DNA from: Paenibacillus algicola | GTDB lineage: Bacteria > Bacillota > Bacilli > Paenibacillales > Paenibacillaceae | Reading direction: 5' to 3' | DNA: 64,000 bases | Assembly (NCBI RefSeq): GCF_005577435.1 | Contig: NZ_CP040396.1 | Coordinates: forward strand, 3,910,001-3,974,000 | Notes under the pieces: generated by a model | Told to the model about the DNA's origin: nothing | Database searches by the model: none | Seen by the model: the letters and a program-made list of their open reading frames with translations, nothing else | Part shown: positions 42,627 through 52,693 of the stretch, piece by piece | How positions within the stretch are numbered: position 1 is the stretch's first letter | Layout: each line of letters starts with the position of its first letter | Program-made: the position numbers and the translations under genes

Positions 42627-43130
42627 TTACGCTCCTTGCTCTTCTTTCTCGGCCACAGCTTTAACTGCAAGCGCGAAGTTGCGAACTGGCGCTTGAAGCA
42701 CGCTGAGGAGCATGGAGAGGAGACCTTCGCGAGAAGGAAGCTCTGCCAGTGCCTTGATCTCTTCCGTGCTGATCACACGGCCTTCAACAACGGCACCCTT
42801 CAATTTCAATGCGTCGTTCTTCTTGGCGAAATCATTCAGGATTTTAGCCGCAGCAACAGCATCATCTTTGCTGAATGCAATCGCGGTAGGTCCTGTCAGC
42901 GCTTCGTCCAGCTCAGTCAGCTCTGCAGCTGCTGTCGCACGACGAAGCAGTGTGTTCTTCAATACTTGAAATTCGATGCCGGCTTCACGAAGCTGCTTAC
43001 GCAGTTCAGTTACCTGGGCAACGTTCAGTCCACGATAGTCCGCTACAACGGTCGATACGCTTTCGCGCAGCTTGGAAGTAACCGCGTCCACCGCTTCCTG
43101 CTTGGATTGAATCACTTTTGCGTTTGCCAA
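42627..43130 (-). CDS. rplJ: 50S ribosomal protein L10
   Basis: A 167-residue stalk-base protein that binds 23S rRNA and carries L7/L12 dimers on its C-terminal helix. It is preceded by an L10 leader through which the L10-L12 complex represses the operon. Confidence 0.98.
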   Translation of the reverse strand: MANAKVIQSKQEAVDAVTSKLRESVSTVVADYRGLNVAQVTELRKQLREAGIEFQVLKNTLLRRATAAAELTELDEALTGPTAIAFSKDDAVAAAKILNDFAKKNDALKLKGAVVEGRVISTEEIKALAELPSREGLLSMLLSVLQAPVRNFALAVKAVAEKEEQGA

Positions 43131-43191
43131 TATTTACACCTCCTGATTGTATGGTTAGCTGGAAAGTCACACTTCCCATCCTACGGGCATC

Positions 43192-43219
43192 AAAAAAGCC
43201 TCCGTAGAATCACGAAGGC
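43192..43219 (-). terminator. Attenuator in the rplJ leader
   Basis: GCCTTCGT and ACGGAGGC pair and are followed by six T residues on the minus strand, 60 bases before rplJ. This is a terminator inside the L10 leader and probably explains the L10:RNA polymerase balance. Confidence 0.75.
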
Positions 43220-43224
43220 CTGAT

Positions 43225-43328
43225 GAATCATCCCTATACCGAATCATCGGCATAGCTGTTGACGTTCTATCATAACACCTCGGTAGGAGATTAAGCCTGC
43301 TAACGGCACCTACTGTCTACGGTAAGCA
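43225..43328 (-). ncRNA. L10 leader RNA (autoregulatory element)
   Basis: The minus strand contains ACCGTAGACAGTAGGTGC, a central AGGCTTAATCTCCTACCGAG and GTTGACGTTCTATC-complement segments, the conserved core of the Firmicute L10 leader. It is bound by L10-L12 and controls rplJ-rplL by termination at 43192-43219. Confidence 0.8.
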
Positions 43329-43334
43329 TATTCG

Positions 43335-43399
43335 AATGTAATAACAAGTCATCTTCATGACAACTGTTACAGCATATCAATGTCCATGACAAAAGTCAA
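43335..43399 (-). promoter_or_regulatory. Two candidate sigma-A promoters of rplJ-rplL
   Basis: First: TTGACT (43399-43394), 17 bases, TATGCT (43376-43371). Second: TTGTCA (43363-43358), 17 bases, TACATT (43340-43335). The second would start transcription right at the L10 leader core. Confidence 0.6.
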
Positions 43400-43408
43400 T
43401 GGCAATTA

Positions 43409-44101
43409 TTATCTGTAACTAGCTGTGCTCACGCGTGCGCTAGGTCCCATCGTCGAAGAGATCGCGATGTTCTTCAGGTATACACCTTTAGCAGCCGCTG
43501 GCTTCGCGCGGTTCAGAGCGTCAACCAAAGCTTTCAGGTTGTCGTTCAGTTGAGCCGCATCAAAGGACACTTTGCCGATTGGCGCGTGGATTTGACCTGC
43601 TTTGTCCAGACGATACTCGATTTTACCGGCTTTAATTTCTTGAACAGCCTTGGCAACATCAAAAGTAACCGTTCCGGCTTTAGGGTTAGGCATCAGACCT
43701 TTACCGCCGAGCAGACGGCCCAATTTACCTACTTCACTCATCATATCAGGTGTAGCTACGCAGACGTCGAATTCGAACCAGCCCTGTTGGATTTTGTTGA
43801 TCATGTCCTGATCGCCAACAAAATCAGCGCCAGCCGCTTCGGCTTCCTTCGCTTTTTCACCTTTTGCAAATACCAGTACGCGCTGTGTTTTACCCGTGCC
43901 GTGAGGCAGGACTACAACACCGCGGACAGCCTGGTCTTGTTTACGCGGGTCAACGCCCAAACGTACAGCCGCTTCGACCGTCTCGTCGAATTTGGCAGTT
44001 GCAGCCTTCTTCACCAGTTCAACGGCTTCCAAAGGCTCGTAAGTTGCTTCGCTGTTAATCAGCTTGGCAGCTTCGGCATATTTCTTACCATGTTTAGCCA
44101 T
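43409..44101 (-). CDS. rplA: 50S ribosomal protein L1
   Basis: A 230-residue L1-stalk protein ([39 protein letters not shown]). In many bacteria L1 represses the L11 operon. It lies 82 bp after rplK. Confidence 0.98.
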   Translation of the reverse strand: MAKHGKKYAEAAKLINSEATYEPLEAVELVKKAATAKFDETVEAAVRLGVDPRKQDQAVRGVVVLPHGTGKTQRVLVFAKGEKAKEAEAAGADFVGDQDMINKIQQGWFEFDVCVATPDMMSEVGKLGRLLGGKGLMPNPKAGTVTFDVAKAVQEIKAGKIEYRLDKAGQIHAPIGKVSFDAAQLNDNLKALVDALNRAKPAAAKGVYLKNIAISSTMGPSARVSTASYR

Positions 44102-44183
44102 GTTAAATGTTCCTCCTTTGTGGTATTAGCGGAATGTCCTCCCACATATTCCGGACCAAGTCCGGGGTAAAGATCAATAGAAC

Positions 44184-44609
44184 CTAGTCTTCAACTGTAA
44201 TACCCATACTGCGGGCAGTACCTTCAACCATCAGCATTGCAGCTTCAACAGATGCAGCGTTCAGGTCTTCCATCTTTTGCTCCGCGATTTGACGCACTGC
44301 GTCACGCTTTACCGTTGCAACCTTCTTCTTGTTCGGTTCGCCGGATCCTTTTTCGATCTTAGCAGCAACCTTCAGCAGAACAGCAGCCGGTGGAGTTTTG
44401 GTGATGAATGTAAAGGAACGATCCTCGAATACCGAGATTTCGACCGGGATAATGAGGCCAGCCTGATCAGCAGTACGAGCGTTGAATTCTTTACAGAATG
44501 CCATGATGTTGACACCCGCTTGACCCAATGCCGGACCTACTGGAGGAGCTGGATTCGCTTTACCTGCAGGAATTTGCAGTTTAACAACCTTGATTACCTT
44601 TTTAGCCAT
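44184..44609 (-). CDS. rplK: 50S ribosomal protein L11
   Basis: A 141-residue protein of the GTPase-associated centre. The proline-rich [18 protein letters not shown] segment is intact. The ATG at 44609 follows AAGGAGG with 10 bases spacing. Confidence 0.98.
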   Translation of the reverse strand: MAKKVIKVVKLQIPAGKANPAPPVGPALGQAGVNIMAFCKEFNARTADQAGLIIPVEISVFEDRSFTFITKTPPAAVLLKVAAKIEKGSGEPNKKKVATVKRDAVRQIAEQKMEDLNAASVEAAMLMVEGTARSMGITVED

Positions 44610-44674
44610 GTGAGACACCTCCTTGCATCAATAGTGGTACTCGGACGCCTTGTAGCGCCCTCCCACAAGAAACC

Positions 44675-45208
44675 TTATATCTTCTCCACTTGAGTATAAT
44701 CCAACTCCAGCGGGGTTTCCCGTCCAAACATGTTGACGTGCACCTTCAGCTTACTCTTCTCAACCAAGATTTCTTCCACGGAGCCCACAAAATTCGCAAA
44801 AGGACCTACCTTGATCCGAACGGATTCCTTGATGTCGAACTCGATCTTCGGCTTCGGTTCTGCCATGCCCATATGCTTCAGAATCTGTTCTACCTCTTCT
44901 GGAAGCAAAGCTGTGGGTTTGGAGCCCGAACCTGTCGATCCGACAAATCCCGTTACCCCAGGCGTGTTGCGAACAACATACCAGGAGTCATCCGTTTGAA
45001 TCATTTCGACCAAGACATATCCCGGGTAAACTTTACGCATGACGGTCTTCTTCTTACCGTCCTTGTCTACCACTTCTTCTTCCATCGGAACAAGAACGCG
45101 GAATATTTTGTCCTCCATGCCCATGGACTCGACGCGTTTTTCCAAATTGGCTTTGACCTTATTCTCATACCCAGAGTAGGTATGAACTACGTACCATCTT
45201 TTTTCCAT
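44675..45208 (-). CDS. nusG: Transcription elongation/antitermination factor NusG
   Basis: A 177-residue factor with the NGN domain (MEKRWYVVHTYSGYENKVKA) and a C-terminal KOW domain (KVGPFANFVGSVEEI) that contacts S10 or Rho. It lies 21 bp after secE. Confidence 0.98.
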   Translation of the reverse strand: MEKRWYVVHTYSGYENKVKANLEKRVESMGMEDKIFRVLVPMEEEVVDKDGKKKTVMRKVYPGYVLVEMIQTDDSWYVVRNTPGVTGFVGSTGSGSKPTALLPEEVEQILKHMGMAEPKPKIEFDIKESVRIKVGPFANFVGSVEEILVEKSKLKVHVNMFGRETPLELDYTQVEKI

Positions 45209-45229
45209 ATCAAGCCACCTGGGACCCTT

Positions 45230-45421
45230 CTAAATTATCGCTTCGATCACAGCGGAGATGCCGATGTCTAGAACCCAAAAATAAACAGTGACAAACGCAA
45301 TGGTGCCGATAACGATCAACGTGTAGTTTGTCAATTCTTTACGATTGGGCCAGCGAACTTTTTTAAGTTCACCCCAGCTTTCAGAGAAAAAGGAAAACAG
45401 AGACTTGAAACCACGTTTCAC
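45230..45421 (-). CDS. secE: Preprotein translocase subunit SecE
   Basis: A 63-residue single-span translocon subunit (WGELKKVRWPNRKELTNYTL, then the membrane span about 32-55). The start is GTG at 45421, preceded by GGAGGTG with 8 bases spacing. It lies 21 bp after rpmG. Confidence 0.95.
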   Translation of the reverse strand: MKRGFKSLFSFFSESWGELKKVRWPNRKELTNYTLIVIGTIAFVTVYFWVLDIGISAVIEAII

Positions 45422-45442
45422 GCCGACTACACCTCCAAAAAA

Positions 45443-45592
45443 CTATCTGGTTTCGCGATGAGGAGTTTGCTCGTTACAGAACTTGCAAAATTTCTTCATC
45501 TCCATGCGGTCGGGGTGATTTCGCTTGTTTTTGGTGGTTGTGTAGTTTCTTTGTTTGCAGCTTGTACAAGCCAAAGTGATAATTACCCGCAT
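45443..45592 (-). CDS. rpmG: 50S ribosomal protein L33 (zinc type)
   Basis: A 49-residue protein beginning [20 protein letters not shown] and ending TPHRETR. Cys9, Cys12 and the CKFC pair near residue 37 form the zinc site of the C+ form. GGGAGGTG precedes the ATG. It opens the rpmG-secE-nusG transcript. Confidence 0.95.
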   Translation of the reverse strand: MRVIITLACTSCKQRNYTTTKNKRNHPDRMEMKKFCKFCNEQTPHRETR

Positions 45593-45933
45593 GATGTACA
45601 CCTCCCGAAGACGTCCTTCTTCATCAGAAGAACCGATATTAATCCTAGTAGAAATACCGGCTATCCGAATAAAGACGGATCACCAATATTCCCGCGGAAC
45701 ATAAGCCTGCACAAATAAAAAAAATCCGTACCTGCTCATATTCTGAATAAACCGCTAGAGCTTTAGGTGCTCCTGCGATCATTCATGAAAACGCGAATTT
45801 AGGCCTACCTGAAACACTTTATCACATGGAACTCGCCATTTCAAGCCTTTTTCTCTCTGATCCCAAGGATGCATTACTTTCCATTATGGTCAATCTCGCT
45901 CCAGACGAAACCTTTGCAAGAGCCCACACTAAC
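45593..45933. other. Gap between sigH terminator and rpmG
   Basis: No gene is visible in these 341 bp. TTGAAA (45844-45839), 17 bases, TAAAGT (45821-45816) on the minus strand is a moderate promoter candidate for rpmG-secE-nusG, leaving a leader of about 220 nt. Confidence 0.45.
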
Positions 45934-45958
45934 AAAAAAAGGCCCGAATCCGAGCCTT
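45934..45958 (-). terminator. Terminator of sigH
   Basis: AAGGCTCG and CGGGCCTT pair around GATT, followed by seven T residues on the minus strand. Confidence 0.85.
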
Positions 45959-45969
45959 CCCTTCCACAA

Positions 45970-46617
45970 TCAATGATCCCGCACCTCTAAATATCGCTCC
46001 AGCTTCCGCTTTACACGCTGAAGGGCGTTATCAATCGACTTAACATGACGACTTAAATCCACGGCAATTTCCTGATAAGAGCGGCCGTCCAAATAGAGCA
46101 TGAGTACTTTGCGTTCAAGGTCGCTCAGAATTTCTGACATCTTGTCTTCCAGCCCGACAAACTCTTCCTGGTTAATAATTAACTCTTCCGGATCACACAC
46201 CGCCGTGCCGCAAATGACATCCAGCAGCGTCCGGTCCGAATCCTCATCATAAATCGGCTTGTCCAAGGATACATAGGAGTTCAGGGGAATATGCTTCTGA
46301 CGCGTAGCCGTCTTGATGGCCGTAATGATCTGCCGTGTAATGCACAGCTCCGCAAACGCTTTAAATGAGGACAGCTTGTCTCCCTTGAAATCCCGAATAG
46401 CCTTGTACAGGCCGATCATGCCTTCCTGAACGATGTCCTCCCGGTCGGCGCCGATAAGAAAGTAAGAGCGCGCCTTGGCACGAACAAAATTCCGGTACTT
46501 ATTGATCAGATATTCCAACGCCCCGATTTCACCTTCACGGACCGCCTCGACAATGTCTTCATCACTAGCAACATCATACCTCGACAATAATATGACTTCC
46601 TTGAGGTCGACACTCAA
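45970..46617 (-). CDS. sigH: RNA polymerase sigma-H factor
   Basis: A 215-residue sigma-70-type factor that drives early sporulation and transition-state genes. Region 2 (ALEYLINKYRNFVRAKARSY) and region 4 (LERKVLMLYLDGRSYQEIAV) are clear. The TTG at 46617 follows GGAGGG with 6 bases spacing and gives the usual length; upstream frame to 46656 lacks a site. It follows the rae1 gene, as in Bacillus, and has a good sigma-A promoter. Confidence 0.93.
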   Translation of the reverse strand: MSVDLKEVILLSRYDVASDEDIVEAVREGEIGALEYLINKYRNFVRAKARSYFLIGADREDIVQEGMIGLYKAIRDFKGDKLSSFKAFAELCITRQIITAIKTATRQKHIPLNSYVSLDKPIYDEDSDRTLLDVICGTAVCDPEELIINQEEFVGLEDKMSEILSDLERKVLMLYLDGRSYQEIAVDLSRHVKSIDNALQRVKRKLERYLEVRDH

Positions 46618-46675
46618 TAGAATCCCTCCGGCCCGGAACGCACGGTAGCCCGTCACTCGCTTGAAATATATGACA

Positions 46676-46704
46676 AGTATATATGATGCCTTTCAGACCG
46701 TCAA
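46676..46704 (-). promoter_or_regulatory. Sigma-A promoter of sigH
   Basis: TTGACG (46704-46699), 17 bases, TATACT (46681-46676) on the minus strand, about 60 bp before the TTG start. Confidence 0.8.
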
Positions 46705-46774
46705 CCACAGTATCCCTGTTTTAGAACATTAATAACATAACTGTAAAGTGCTGCTTGATGTCTTTAAACGGTCT

Positions 46775-47299
46775 TTATTTCTCACGCCGCCAGCGCTCCA
46801 GCTGTTGAAGAATGTTATCGGAAACCTTGCCTTCCAGGGTGTTTCGCTGTGAACGCTCCCGGTCCTCTCTGATCCGGCGCTTTACCTCCTGCTCGCTTTG
46901 CTCGATCTGGCTTAGCAGCTCCCGTGCCGGAATCCGCAGCGCGCCCAGCGCAAAAATAACATGCTGCTCCATGAGATCGCTGGTCGCGACATAGATCTTG
47001 CGGCGACGATGGCTGAACTCCACTACCAGGCGCTCGATGCACTCATCAGCGGTTTCTTTTTCCTTGGTGAAATACACCTGCACCTTCCCCTGCGTAAACG
47101 ACTTGCCGATCCCCGGCACCAGATAAGCATCAAAAATCGCAATAACGCGCAGTCCCGAAAAAGCCTGATAGTCCGCCAGCCTCTCCAACAGGCCATCCCG
47201 CGCCTCCTGCATGCTGATCTTCGCAAGCTTCGCCAGAAAGGGCCAGCCGCCGATCATATTATAGCCGTCGACCAGCAGTACATCCCGCCAATCGGCCAT
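46775..47299 (-). CDS. rae1: Ribosome-associated endoribonuclease Rae1 (YacP, NYN domain)
   Basis: A 174-residue PIN-like NYN domain protein (LLVDGYNMIGGW with the first acidic residue, IAIFDAYLVPG). Bacillus Rae1 enters the ribosomal A site and cleaves certain mRNAs. The C-terminus is highly charged. It lies 7 bp after rlmB. Confidence 0.88.
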   Translation of the reverse strand: MADWRDVLLVDGYNMIGGWPFLAKLAKISMQEARDGLLERLADYQAFSGLRVIAIFDAYLVPGIGKSFTQGKVQVYFTKEKETADECIERLVVEFSHRRRKIYVATSDLMEQHVIFALGALRIPARELLSQIEQSEQEVKRRIREDRERSQRNTLEGKVSDNILQQLERWRREK

Positions 47300-47306
47300 C
47301 TTCCCG

Positions 47307-48056
47307 TTACCCCTTGGCGCGGCGGCGGCGGAGCACCTCGTACATAATGACTCCTGCCGCTACGGAAGCGTTGAGGGAGTTGATCTGTCCGGACATTGGA
47401 AGCTTGACCAGCACGTCACATTTCTCCCGGATCAGCCGCCCCATGCCTTTGCCTTCGTTGCCAATAACAATAGCAACCGGTCCGTCGAATACCGTCGATT
47501 CAAAAAGTTCCTCCGCTGCATCCACGGCCGTGCCTACGATCCATACGCCCATTTCCTTAAGCTGCTCAATCGTCTGCGCAAGATTCGTCACGCGGGCGAC
47601 AGGAACGTACTCTACTGCTCCGGCCGAGGTTTTGGATACCGTGGCTGTCACTTGGGCAGACCGGCGCTTGGGCAGAACGACGCCATGAACGCCCGTGCAG
47701 TCTGCGGTTCTCAGGATGGAGCCCAGATTGTGAGGATCCTCGATCTCATCGAGAAGCAAAAGGAAGGGAGCTTCCCCCTTCTCTTCAGCACGCTTGAGCA
47801 GGTCGTCCAGCTCTGCGTATGCGTATGGGGCTGCCTGGGCTACAACACCCTGGTGCTGTACGCCGGGCACCATCTGGTCCAGCTTGCGCTTGTCCACATT
47901 TTGAATGACGATCCCCGCTTTTCTGGCTTCAGCAATGATGGGCTGCGTCAGATGCTTTTGTGCATTTTCAGCAATCCATATTTTATTGATGGTGCGTCCC
48001 GAACGGAGCGCCTCTGTTACCGAGTGCTTCCCGGCAATGATTTCTTCTTCCTGCAT
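47307..48056 (-). CDS. rlmB: 23S rRNA (guanosine-2251-2'-O)-methyltransferase RlmB
   Basis: A 249-residue SPOUT enzyme: N-terminal L30e-like substrate domain (IIAGKHSVTEALRSGRTINK) and C-terminal knot (VIGNEGKGMGRLIREKCD; LPMSGQINSLNASVAAG). The ATG at 48056 follows GGAGG; the frame runs upstream to 48131 without a better start. Confidence 0.92.
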   Translation of the reverse strand: MQEEEIIAGKHSVTEALRSGRTINKIWIAENAQKHLTQPIIAEARKAGIVIQNVDKRKLDQMVPGVQHQGVVAQAAPYAYAELDDLLKRAEEKGEAPFLLLLDEIEDPHNLGSILRTADCTGVHGVVLPKRRSAQVTATVSKTSAGAVEYVPVARVTNLAQTIEQLKEMGVWIVGTAVDAAEELFESTVFDGPVAIVIGNEGKGMGRLIREKCDVLVKLPMSGQINSLNASVAAGVIMYEVLRRRRAKG

Positions 48057-48131
48057 AACAGCTTCCTCCTGATGCCTGCCAATGCTGCGAGTGCTGCAGG
48101 TCGGCGGCTGGGTTATTTCATGATTCGACAT

Positions 48132-48575
48132 TTATGATTCGACATGATTTTCTTTGTATTCAATACCTTGGCCGATCAGCTCCCGAAGCCGGTCATGCTG
48201 ATTGGCGTAATACAGATAGCCTACCAGACATTCAAACGCCGTAGCATGCCTGTACTCCAGTACATCGGCATTCTTGGGTACGCTGCCGGACTTGGCATTC
48301 CGTCCCTGGCGGACCACATCTCTCTCCTCTTCCGTTAACCGGGACTCCAGAAAGCTTAGAATTGCGCTTTGGGCCCGGGCGGAGACCAGGCTGGTTGCAG
48401 CCCGGTGCAAATGATTCGGCCGCAAGCCCGGCTTGGAAATCAAATACTGGCGAACTGCCATCTCATATATAGCATCTCCTATATACGCCAGTACAATCGG
48501 CGGTATTAAGCGGAGAGGGCGGGAGGACGGATAAGGAAACCATCCGTCCTGTCCCTGCATAGGACCGCCGCTCAT
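48132..48575 (-). CDS. mrnC: Mini-ribonuclease III MrnC
   Basis: A 147-residue RNase III catalytic domain without the dsRNA-binding domain (VLAYIGDAIYEMAVRQYL; ATAFECLVGYLYY with catalytic Glu). It matures 23S rRNA in Bacillus. Its ATG overlaps the cysS stop by 4 bases. Confidence 0.93.
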   Translation of the reverse strand: MSGGPMQGQDGWFPYPSSRPLRLIPPIVLAYIGDAIYEMAVRQYLISKPGLRPNHLHRAATSLVSARAQSAILSFLESRLTEEERDVVRQGRNAKSGSVPKNADVLEYRHATAFECLVGYLYYANQHDRLRELIGQGIEYKENHVES

Positions 48576-49978
48576 TTACGCCGCCAGCGCATCCCCTGCG
48601 CCGTATCCTCCAGCAGGATGCCCCGAGCTGCCAGCAAATCGCGAATTTCATCGGCTCTCGCCCAATTCTTGCTGCTGCGGGCCTCTACACGTTCGCGGAT
48701 GAGCTGCTCAACCTCTTCATCCAGCAGCTCTTCTGCCGGTGTGTCCACGATGCGAAGCACCCCGTTCATCTCTTCATAGGCAGCCAGCACAAGCTTCAGG
48801 TCCTCTGACGGGATGGAGGGCTGCTGCAGCAGCTGATTGGCTTCTGCTGCCCATTGGAACATCGCTGTAATGGCGTCCGGTGTATTGAAGTCATCCTGCA
48901 TTTTGTGATGGAACTCCGCCAGCACAGCGGCCATACTCTTAGTAACCGTCTCGCTGGGATGTCCATCCGGTGAAGACACAGCCAGCTCCAGACGGTGACG
49001 GATGTTGCCGGCTGCATTGCTGATCCGATCAATGCTGCTCTGTGCCTGATCCATCACCTCATCACTGAAATTCAGCGGGTTGCGGTAGTGTGTCGAGAGC
49101 ATGAAATAGCGAATCGCTTCCTTCGTATATTGATTCCGCAGCTCCCGCACCAGCACACCGTTACCGAGTGATTTCGACATTTTCTCATTGTTGATTCGAA
49201 TGTAGCCGTTATGCATCCAATAGTTCGCCAGCGGCTTGCCCGTCAAGGCTTCCGACTGAGCCACCTCGCACTCGTGGTGCGGGAACTGGAGATCCTGGCC
49301 GCCGCCGTGAATATCCAGCGTATCCCCCAAGTACCGGCGGGCCATGGCCGAGCATTCAATATGCCAGCCCGGGCGGCCGCTTCCCCATGGGCTATCCCAG
49401 GAAATTTCACCGGGCTTGGCTGCTTTCCACAGCACGAAGTCTTCCGGATTCTCCTTGCGCCGGTCCACCTCGATCCGGATGCCGAACTGCAGCTCATCCA
49501 GGTTCTGCTGAGAGAGCTTTCCATAGTCCTGAAACTTGCGCGTCCGGTAGAATACGTCTCCACCATTCTCATAAGCGAAATCCTTGTCGATCAGCTCCGA
49601 GATGAACCCGATGATCGGTTCCATGTTCTCTGTCACACGCGGGTTCAGCGTTGCCCGCGGAATGCCCAGGCCGTCCAGATCCTCGTAATAAGCAGAAATA
49701 AACTTTTCTGCCACTTCCGGCACGGTCGTTCCGGTCTGCTCCGCCTTGCGGATCATTTTGTCATCCACATCGGTAAAGTTAACGAGATAATTCACAGCAT
49801 AGCCCTGCTGCTCCAAATAACCGCGCACCACATCAAAAAAGATCATCGGGCGCGCATTGCCGATATGAATATAGTCGTATACGGTCGGGCCGCACACATA
49901 CATGCTGACCTTGCCAGGTTCATTGGACTGAAAAGCTTCCTTCTTGCGGGTTAGTGTATTATACAGGTGAAGTGCCAT
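48572..49978 (-). CDS. cysS: Cysteinyl-tRNA synthetase
   Basis: A 468-residue class I synthetase: YIHIGNARPMIFF (HIGH motif), KMSKSLGN (KMSKS), and the zinc Cys in VCGPTVYDY. The ATG at 49978 follows AAAGGA and fits the family N-terminus; GTG at 49990 lies inside that site. It lies 24 bp after cysE and is under the same T-box. Confidence 0.96.
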   Translation of the reverse strand: MALHLYNTLTRKKEAFQSNEPGKVSMYVCGPTVYDYIHIGNARPMIFFDVVRGYLEQQGYAVNYLVNFTDVDDKMIRKAEQTGTTVPEVAEKFISAYYEDLDGLGIPRATLNPRVTENMEPIIGFISELIDKDFAYENGGDVFYRTRKFQDYGKLSQQNLDELQFGIRIEVDRRKENPEDFVLWKAAKPGEISWDSPWGSGRPGWHIECSAMARRYLGDTLDIHGGGQDLQFPHHECEVAQSEALTGKPLANYWMHNGYIRINNEKMSKSLGNGVLVRELRNQYTKEAIRYFMLSTHYRNPLNFSDEVMDQAQSSIDRISNAAGNIRHRLELAVSSPDGHPSETVTKSMAAVLAEFHHKMQDDFNTPDAITAMFQWAAEANQLLQQPSIPSEDLKLVLAAYEEMNGVLRIVDTPAEELLDEEVEQLIRERVEARSSKNWARADEIRDLLAARGILLEDTAQGMRWRRK

Positions 49979-50002
49979 GGTTAGGGTCACATTCCTTTCG
50001 TC

Positions 50003-50710
50003 CTATCGCTTTTGTAAATCTTTATGCACCGCTGCCTCCAGAGGTTCACGAGCGGGATCACCGGACCCAGACCCCGTCTCCTGACGGCGGCTCAGCTCCT
50101 CGCGCAGCTCATCAATTTCCTTTTGCATCGTTCGCAGCATATCCACCACCGGATCCGGCAGCCGGGTATGATCCAGCCGATCCCGCACCCGCTCTCCGTT
50201 CTGCTTCACGACCTTGCCCGGGTTGCCCACCACCGTGCTGTTCGCCGGCACCTCCCGGAGCACGACGGCATTGGAGCCGATATTGGAATTATCCCCAATG
50301 GAGAAGGAGCCCAGTACCTTGGCGCCAGAGCCGACAACCACGTTGCTGCCGATGGTCGGATGCCGTTTCCCCTTTTCCTTGCCCGTGCCCCCCAGGGTAA
50401 CTCCCTGATAAATGACAACATCATCGCCGATCTCACAGGTCTCCCCAATCACTACACCCATTCCATGGTCGATAAACAGCCGCTGGCCGATGCGCGCACC
50501 AGGGTGAATCTCAATGCCGGTCATAAACCGGCTGATCTGTGAAATGACGCGGGCCAGCGTGTACCATCGTCTTTTGAACAACGCATGAGCCACCCGGTGC
50601 GCCCACAGGGCATGAAGTCCGGAGTACGTGAATACTACCTCAAACCACCCACGGGCGGCCGGATCGTTCTCGAACACCGTGCGAATATCCGACTTCATCT
50701 GCTTGAACAT
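50003..50710 (-). CDS. cysE: Serine O-acetyltransferase
   Basis: A 235-residue enzyme making O-acetylserine for cysteine synthesis. The N-terminal helices are followed by the left-handed beta-helix ([20 protein letters not shown]) with catalytic His in this segment and [15 protein letters not shown] loop. A disordered charged C-terminus follows residue 195. It is the first gene after the cysteine T-box. Confidence 0.95.
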   Translation of the reverse strand: MFKQMKSDIRTVFENDPAARGWFEVVFTYSGLHALWAHRVAHALFKRRWYTLARVISQISRFMTGIEIHPGARIGQRLFIDHGMGVVIGETCEIGDDVVIYQGVTLGGTGKEKGKRHPTIGSNVVVGSGAKVLGSFSIGDNSNIGSNAVVLREVPANSTVVGNPGKVVKQNGERVRDRLDHTRLPDPVVDMLRTMQKEIDELREELSRRQETGSGSGDPAREPLEAAVHKDLQKR

Positions 50711-50765
50711 GGTCCTCCCCCTCTCTCTTTACCACTACCGTCCCGCTGTCTGCAAAATATAAAAC

Positions 50766-50800
50766 AAAAAACGCCCCTGCAGCTCTCGCTGCAGAGACGT
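50766..50800 (-). terminator. Regulated terminator of the T-box
   Basis: ACGTCTCTGCAGC and GCTGCAGGGGCGT pair around a GAGA-type loop and are followed by six T residues on the minus strand. Confidence 0.9.
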
Positions 50801-50802
50801 CG

Positions 50803-51085
50803 ATTACGCGGTCCCACTCTGCTTGAATCCTGGCACGCCCTGATCAGCTGCCGTCTTGACAGCTCCAACAAGGGTAAACCCCGGATTCCACTCCAGTCCG
50901 TAACGGGGACGACCGGCATTGTCTAACGTAAAAACCGCTTCAACAATGCAGCTCCCAGGCGCATTTCCGCTCTCGGCAGTGGATCGCTTTCAGCCTGGAG
51001 GAGCCATGCCTGGCATGACCATCACTCCCGCAATCCTCTCTGTAATCCGCCTTCATTCACGCGTACTTCTCCTGATCATTGCTGT
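50803..51085 (-). ncRNA. T-box riboswitch, probably tRNA(Cys)
   Basis: The minus strand contains the T-box sequence AGAGTGGGACCGCGTAAT (50820-50803) directly before the terminator, and a long 5-prime stem with AGTA and GGGAG elements. A TGC triplet follows GAAA in the expected specifier position (about 50970), pointing to cysteine. Uncharged tRNA(Cys) would stabilise the antiterminator and allow cysE-cysS expression. The same arrangement exists between gltX and cysE in Bacillus. Confidence 0.85.
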
Positions 51086-51119
51086 TTCATTATGACTTCG
51101 TACCTTGATACTGCTCTAT

Positions 51120-51148
51120 ATTCTACTCAAAAGAAGACGCTGTGGCAA
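51120..51148 (-). promoter_or_regulatory. Sigma-A promoter of the T-box/cysE transcript
   Basis: TTGCCA (51148-51143), 17 bases, TAGAAT (51125-51120) on the minus strand, just after gltX. Confidence 0.6.
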
Positions 51149-51174
51149 GAGGTCTCCATGCCCAGGCTGCAAGC

Positions 51175-52635
51175 CTAGCCCTTGATCTGGGATTCAAGGC
51201 GCTCCAGCACCCGATCTCTGCCCAGCAGCCAGATGGTCTGATTCAAATCCCGGCCATGCGTCTGCCCGGTCAATGCTACCCGGATCGGCATGAACAGCTG
51301 CTTGCCCTTAAAGCCGGTCTCCTTCTGCACTTCCTTAATCAGGGCAGCGACGTGCTGAGCGGTAAATGTCTCGCTTGCCTCCAGCTTCTGGCGAAGTGCG
51401 GACAGCACAGCAGGCACCTGCTCTCCTGCCATAATCTCTGCCGCCTCTTCATCCATTTCCAGATGAGTGCGGAAAAATACGCTGGATAATTCAACAATTT
51501 CTGAAGCGGATGTCAGCTGCTCCTGATACAGGGCAACCAAAGCGCGTGCCCAAGACTCTTCCTGTGCATCCAGCTCCTGAGGAAGACGGCCGGCCTTCTG
51601 GAGGTGAGGAATCGCCAGATTCGCCACCACATCCGGGTCCGCCTGCTTGATATAAGCATTGTTCAGATGCTCCAGCTTCTTCGTATCGAATACAGCCGGG
51701 CTCTTGGACAGACGGTTTGCATCAAACATCTCGATCAGCTGCTCCCGGGAGAGGATTTCCTCCTCGCCTTCCGGGGACCAGCCCAGCAGCGCGATGAAGT
51801 TGAACAGCGCCTCCGGCAAATAGCCCAGCTGGTCATACTGCTCGATAAACTGGATGATCGACTCATCCCGCTTGCTCAGCTTCTTGTGATGCTCATTCGT
51901 AATCAAGGTCATATGACCGAACTGCGGCGGAGTCAGGCCCAGCGCTTCGTAGATCATCAGCTGACGCGGCGTATTGGAGATGTGATCCTCGCCGCGAAGC
52001 ACGTGGCTGATCTTCATCAGCGAATCATCCAGCGCTACAGCAAAGTTGTACGTAGGGATGCCGTCTTTTTTCACAATGACAAAGTCGCCGGTTTCCTTGC
52101 TGTTGAAGGAGATCGTGCCCTTCACCATGTCATCCCAGGTATAAATGCGTTCGTCCGGAACACGGAAGCGAATGCTCGGTACCCGCCCCTCGGCCTCAAA
52201 GCCTGCGCGCTGCTCTTCTGTCAGATTCCGATGCTTACCGGAGTAGCGCGGCGTTTCACCGCGGGCCATCTGCTCCTCCCGCTCCTGCTCCAGCTCTTCC
52301 TCTGTGCAGTAGCAGTAGTATGCCAGGCCGCGGTCAAGCAGGTCCTGCCAGTAGGTGCGGTACAGGTCCAGACGCTCGGTCTGGCGGTAAGGGCCGTAGG
52401 CACCGCCTACGTCCACGCTTTCATCCCATTGCACGCCGAGCCATTTCAAATATTTCAGCTGGCTCTCCTCGCCGCCGGCCACGTTGCGCTTCACGTCTGT
52501 GTCTTCGATCCGGATAATGAATTTCCCGCCATGCTTGCGGGCAAACAAATAATTAAACAGCGCCGTTCTGGCATTGCCGATATGTAGATGTCCGGTTGGA
52601 CTCGGCGCATAACGGACGCGGACTTCTTCAGTCAT
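51175..52635 (-). CDS. gltX: Glutamyl-tRNA synthetase
   Basis: A 486-residue class I synthetase ([20 protein letters not shown] with HIGH motif; KLSKRDESI as the KMSKS equivalent). In organisms lacking glutaminyl-tRNA synthetase it also charges tRNA(Gln); this is inferred, not visible. The ATG at 52635 follows CGGAGGA and matches the family N-terminus; the frame is open to 52743 without a better start. Confidence 0.97.
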   Translation of the reverse strand: MTEEVRVRYAPSPTGHLHIGNARTALFNYLFARKHGGKFIIRIEDTDVKRNVAGGEESQLKYLKWLGVQWDESVDVGGAYGPYRQTERLDLYRTYWQDLLDRGLAYYCYCTEEELEQEREEQMARGETPRYSGKHRNLTEEQRAGFEAEGRVPSIRFRVPDERIYTWDDMVKGTISFNSKETGDFVIVKKDGIPTYNFAVALDDSLMKISHVLRGEDHISNTPRQLMIYEALGLTPPQFGHMTLITNEHHKKLSKRDESIIQFIEQYDQLGYLPEALFNFIALLGWSPEGEEEILSREQLIEMFDANRLSKSPAVFDTKKLEHLNNAYIKQADPDVVANLAIPHLQKAGRLPQELDAQEESWARALVALYQEQLTSASEIVELSSVFFRTHLEMDEEAAEIMAGEQVPAVLSALRQKLEASETFTAQHVAALIKEVQKETGFKGKQLFMPIRVALTGQTHGRDLNQTIWLLGRDRVLERLESQIKG

Positions 52636-52693
52636 GGATGATTCCTCCGTAGGCATATTCTTTTTTTGGTAAAATATTGAATGATTTCTTTGC

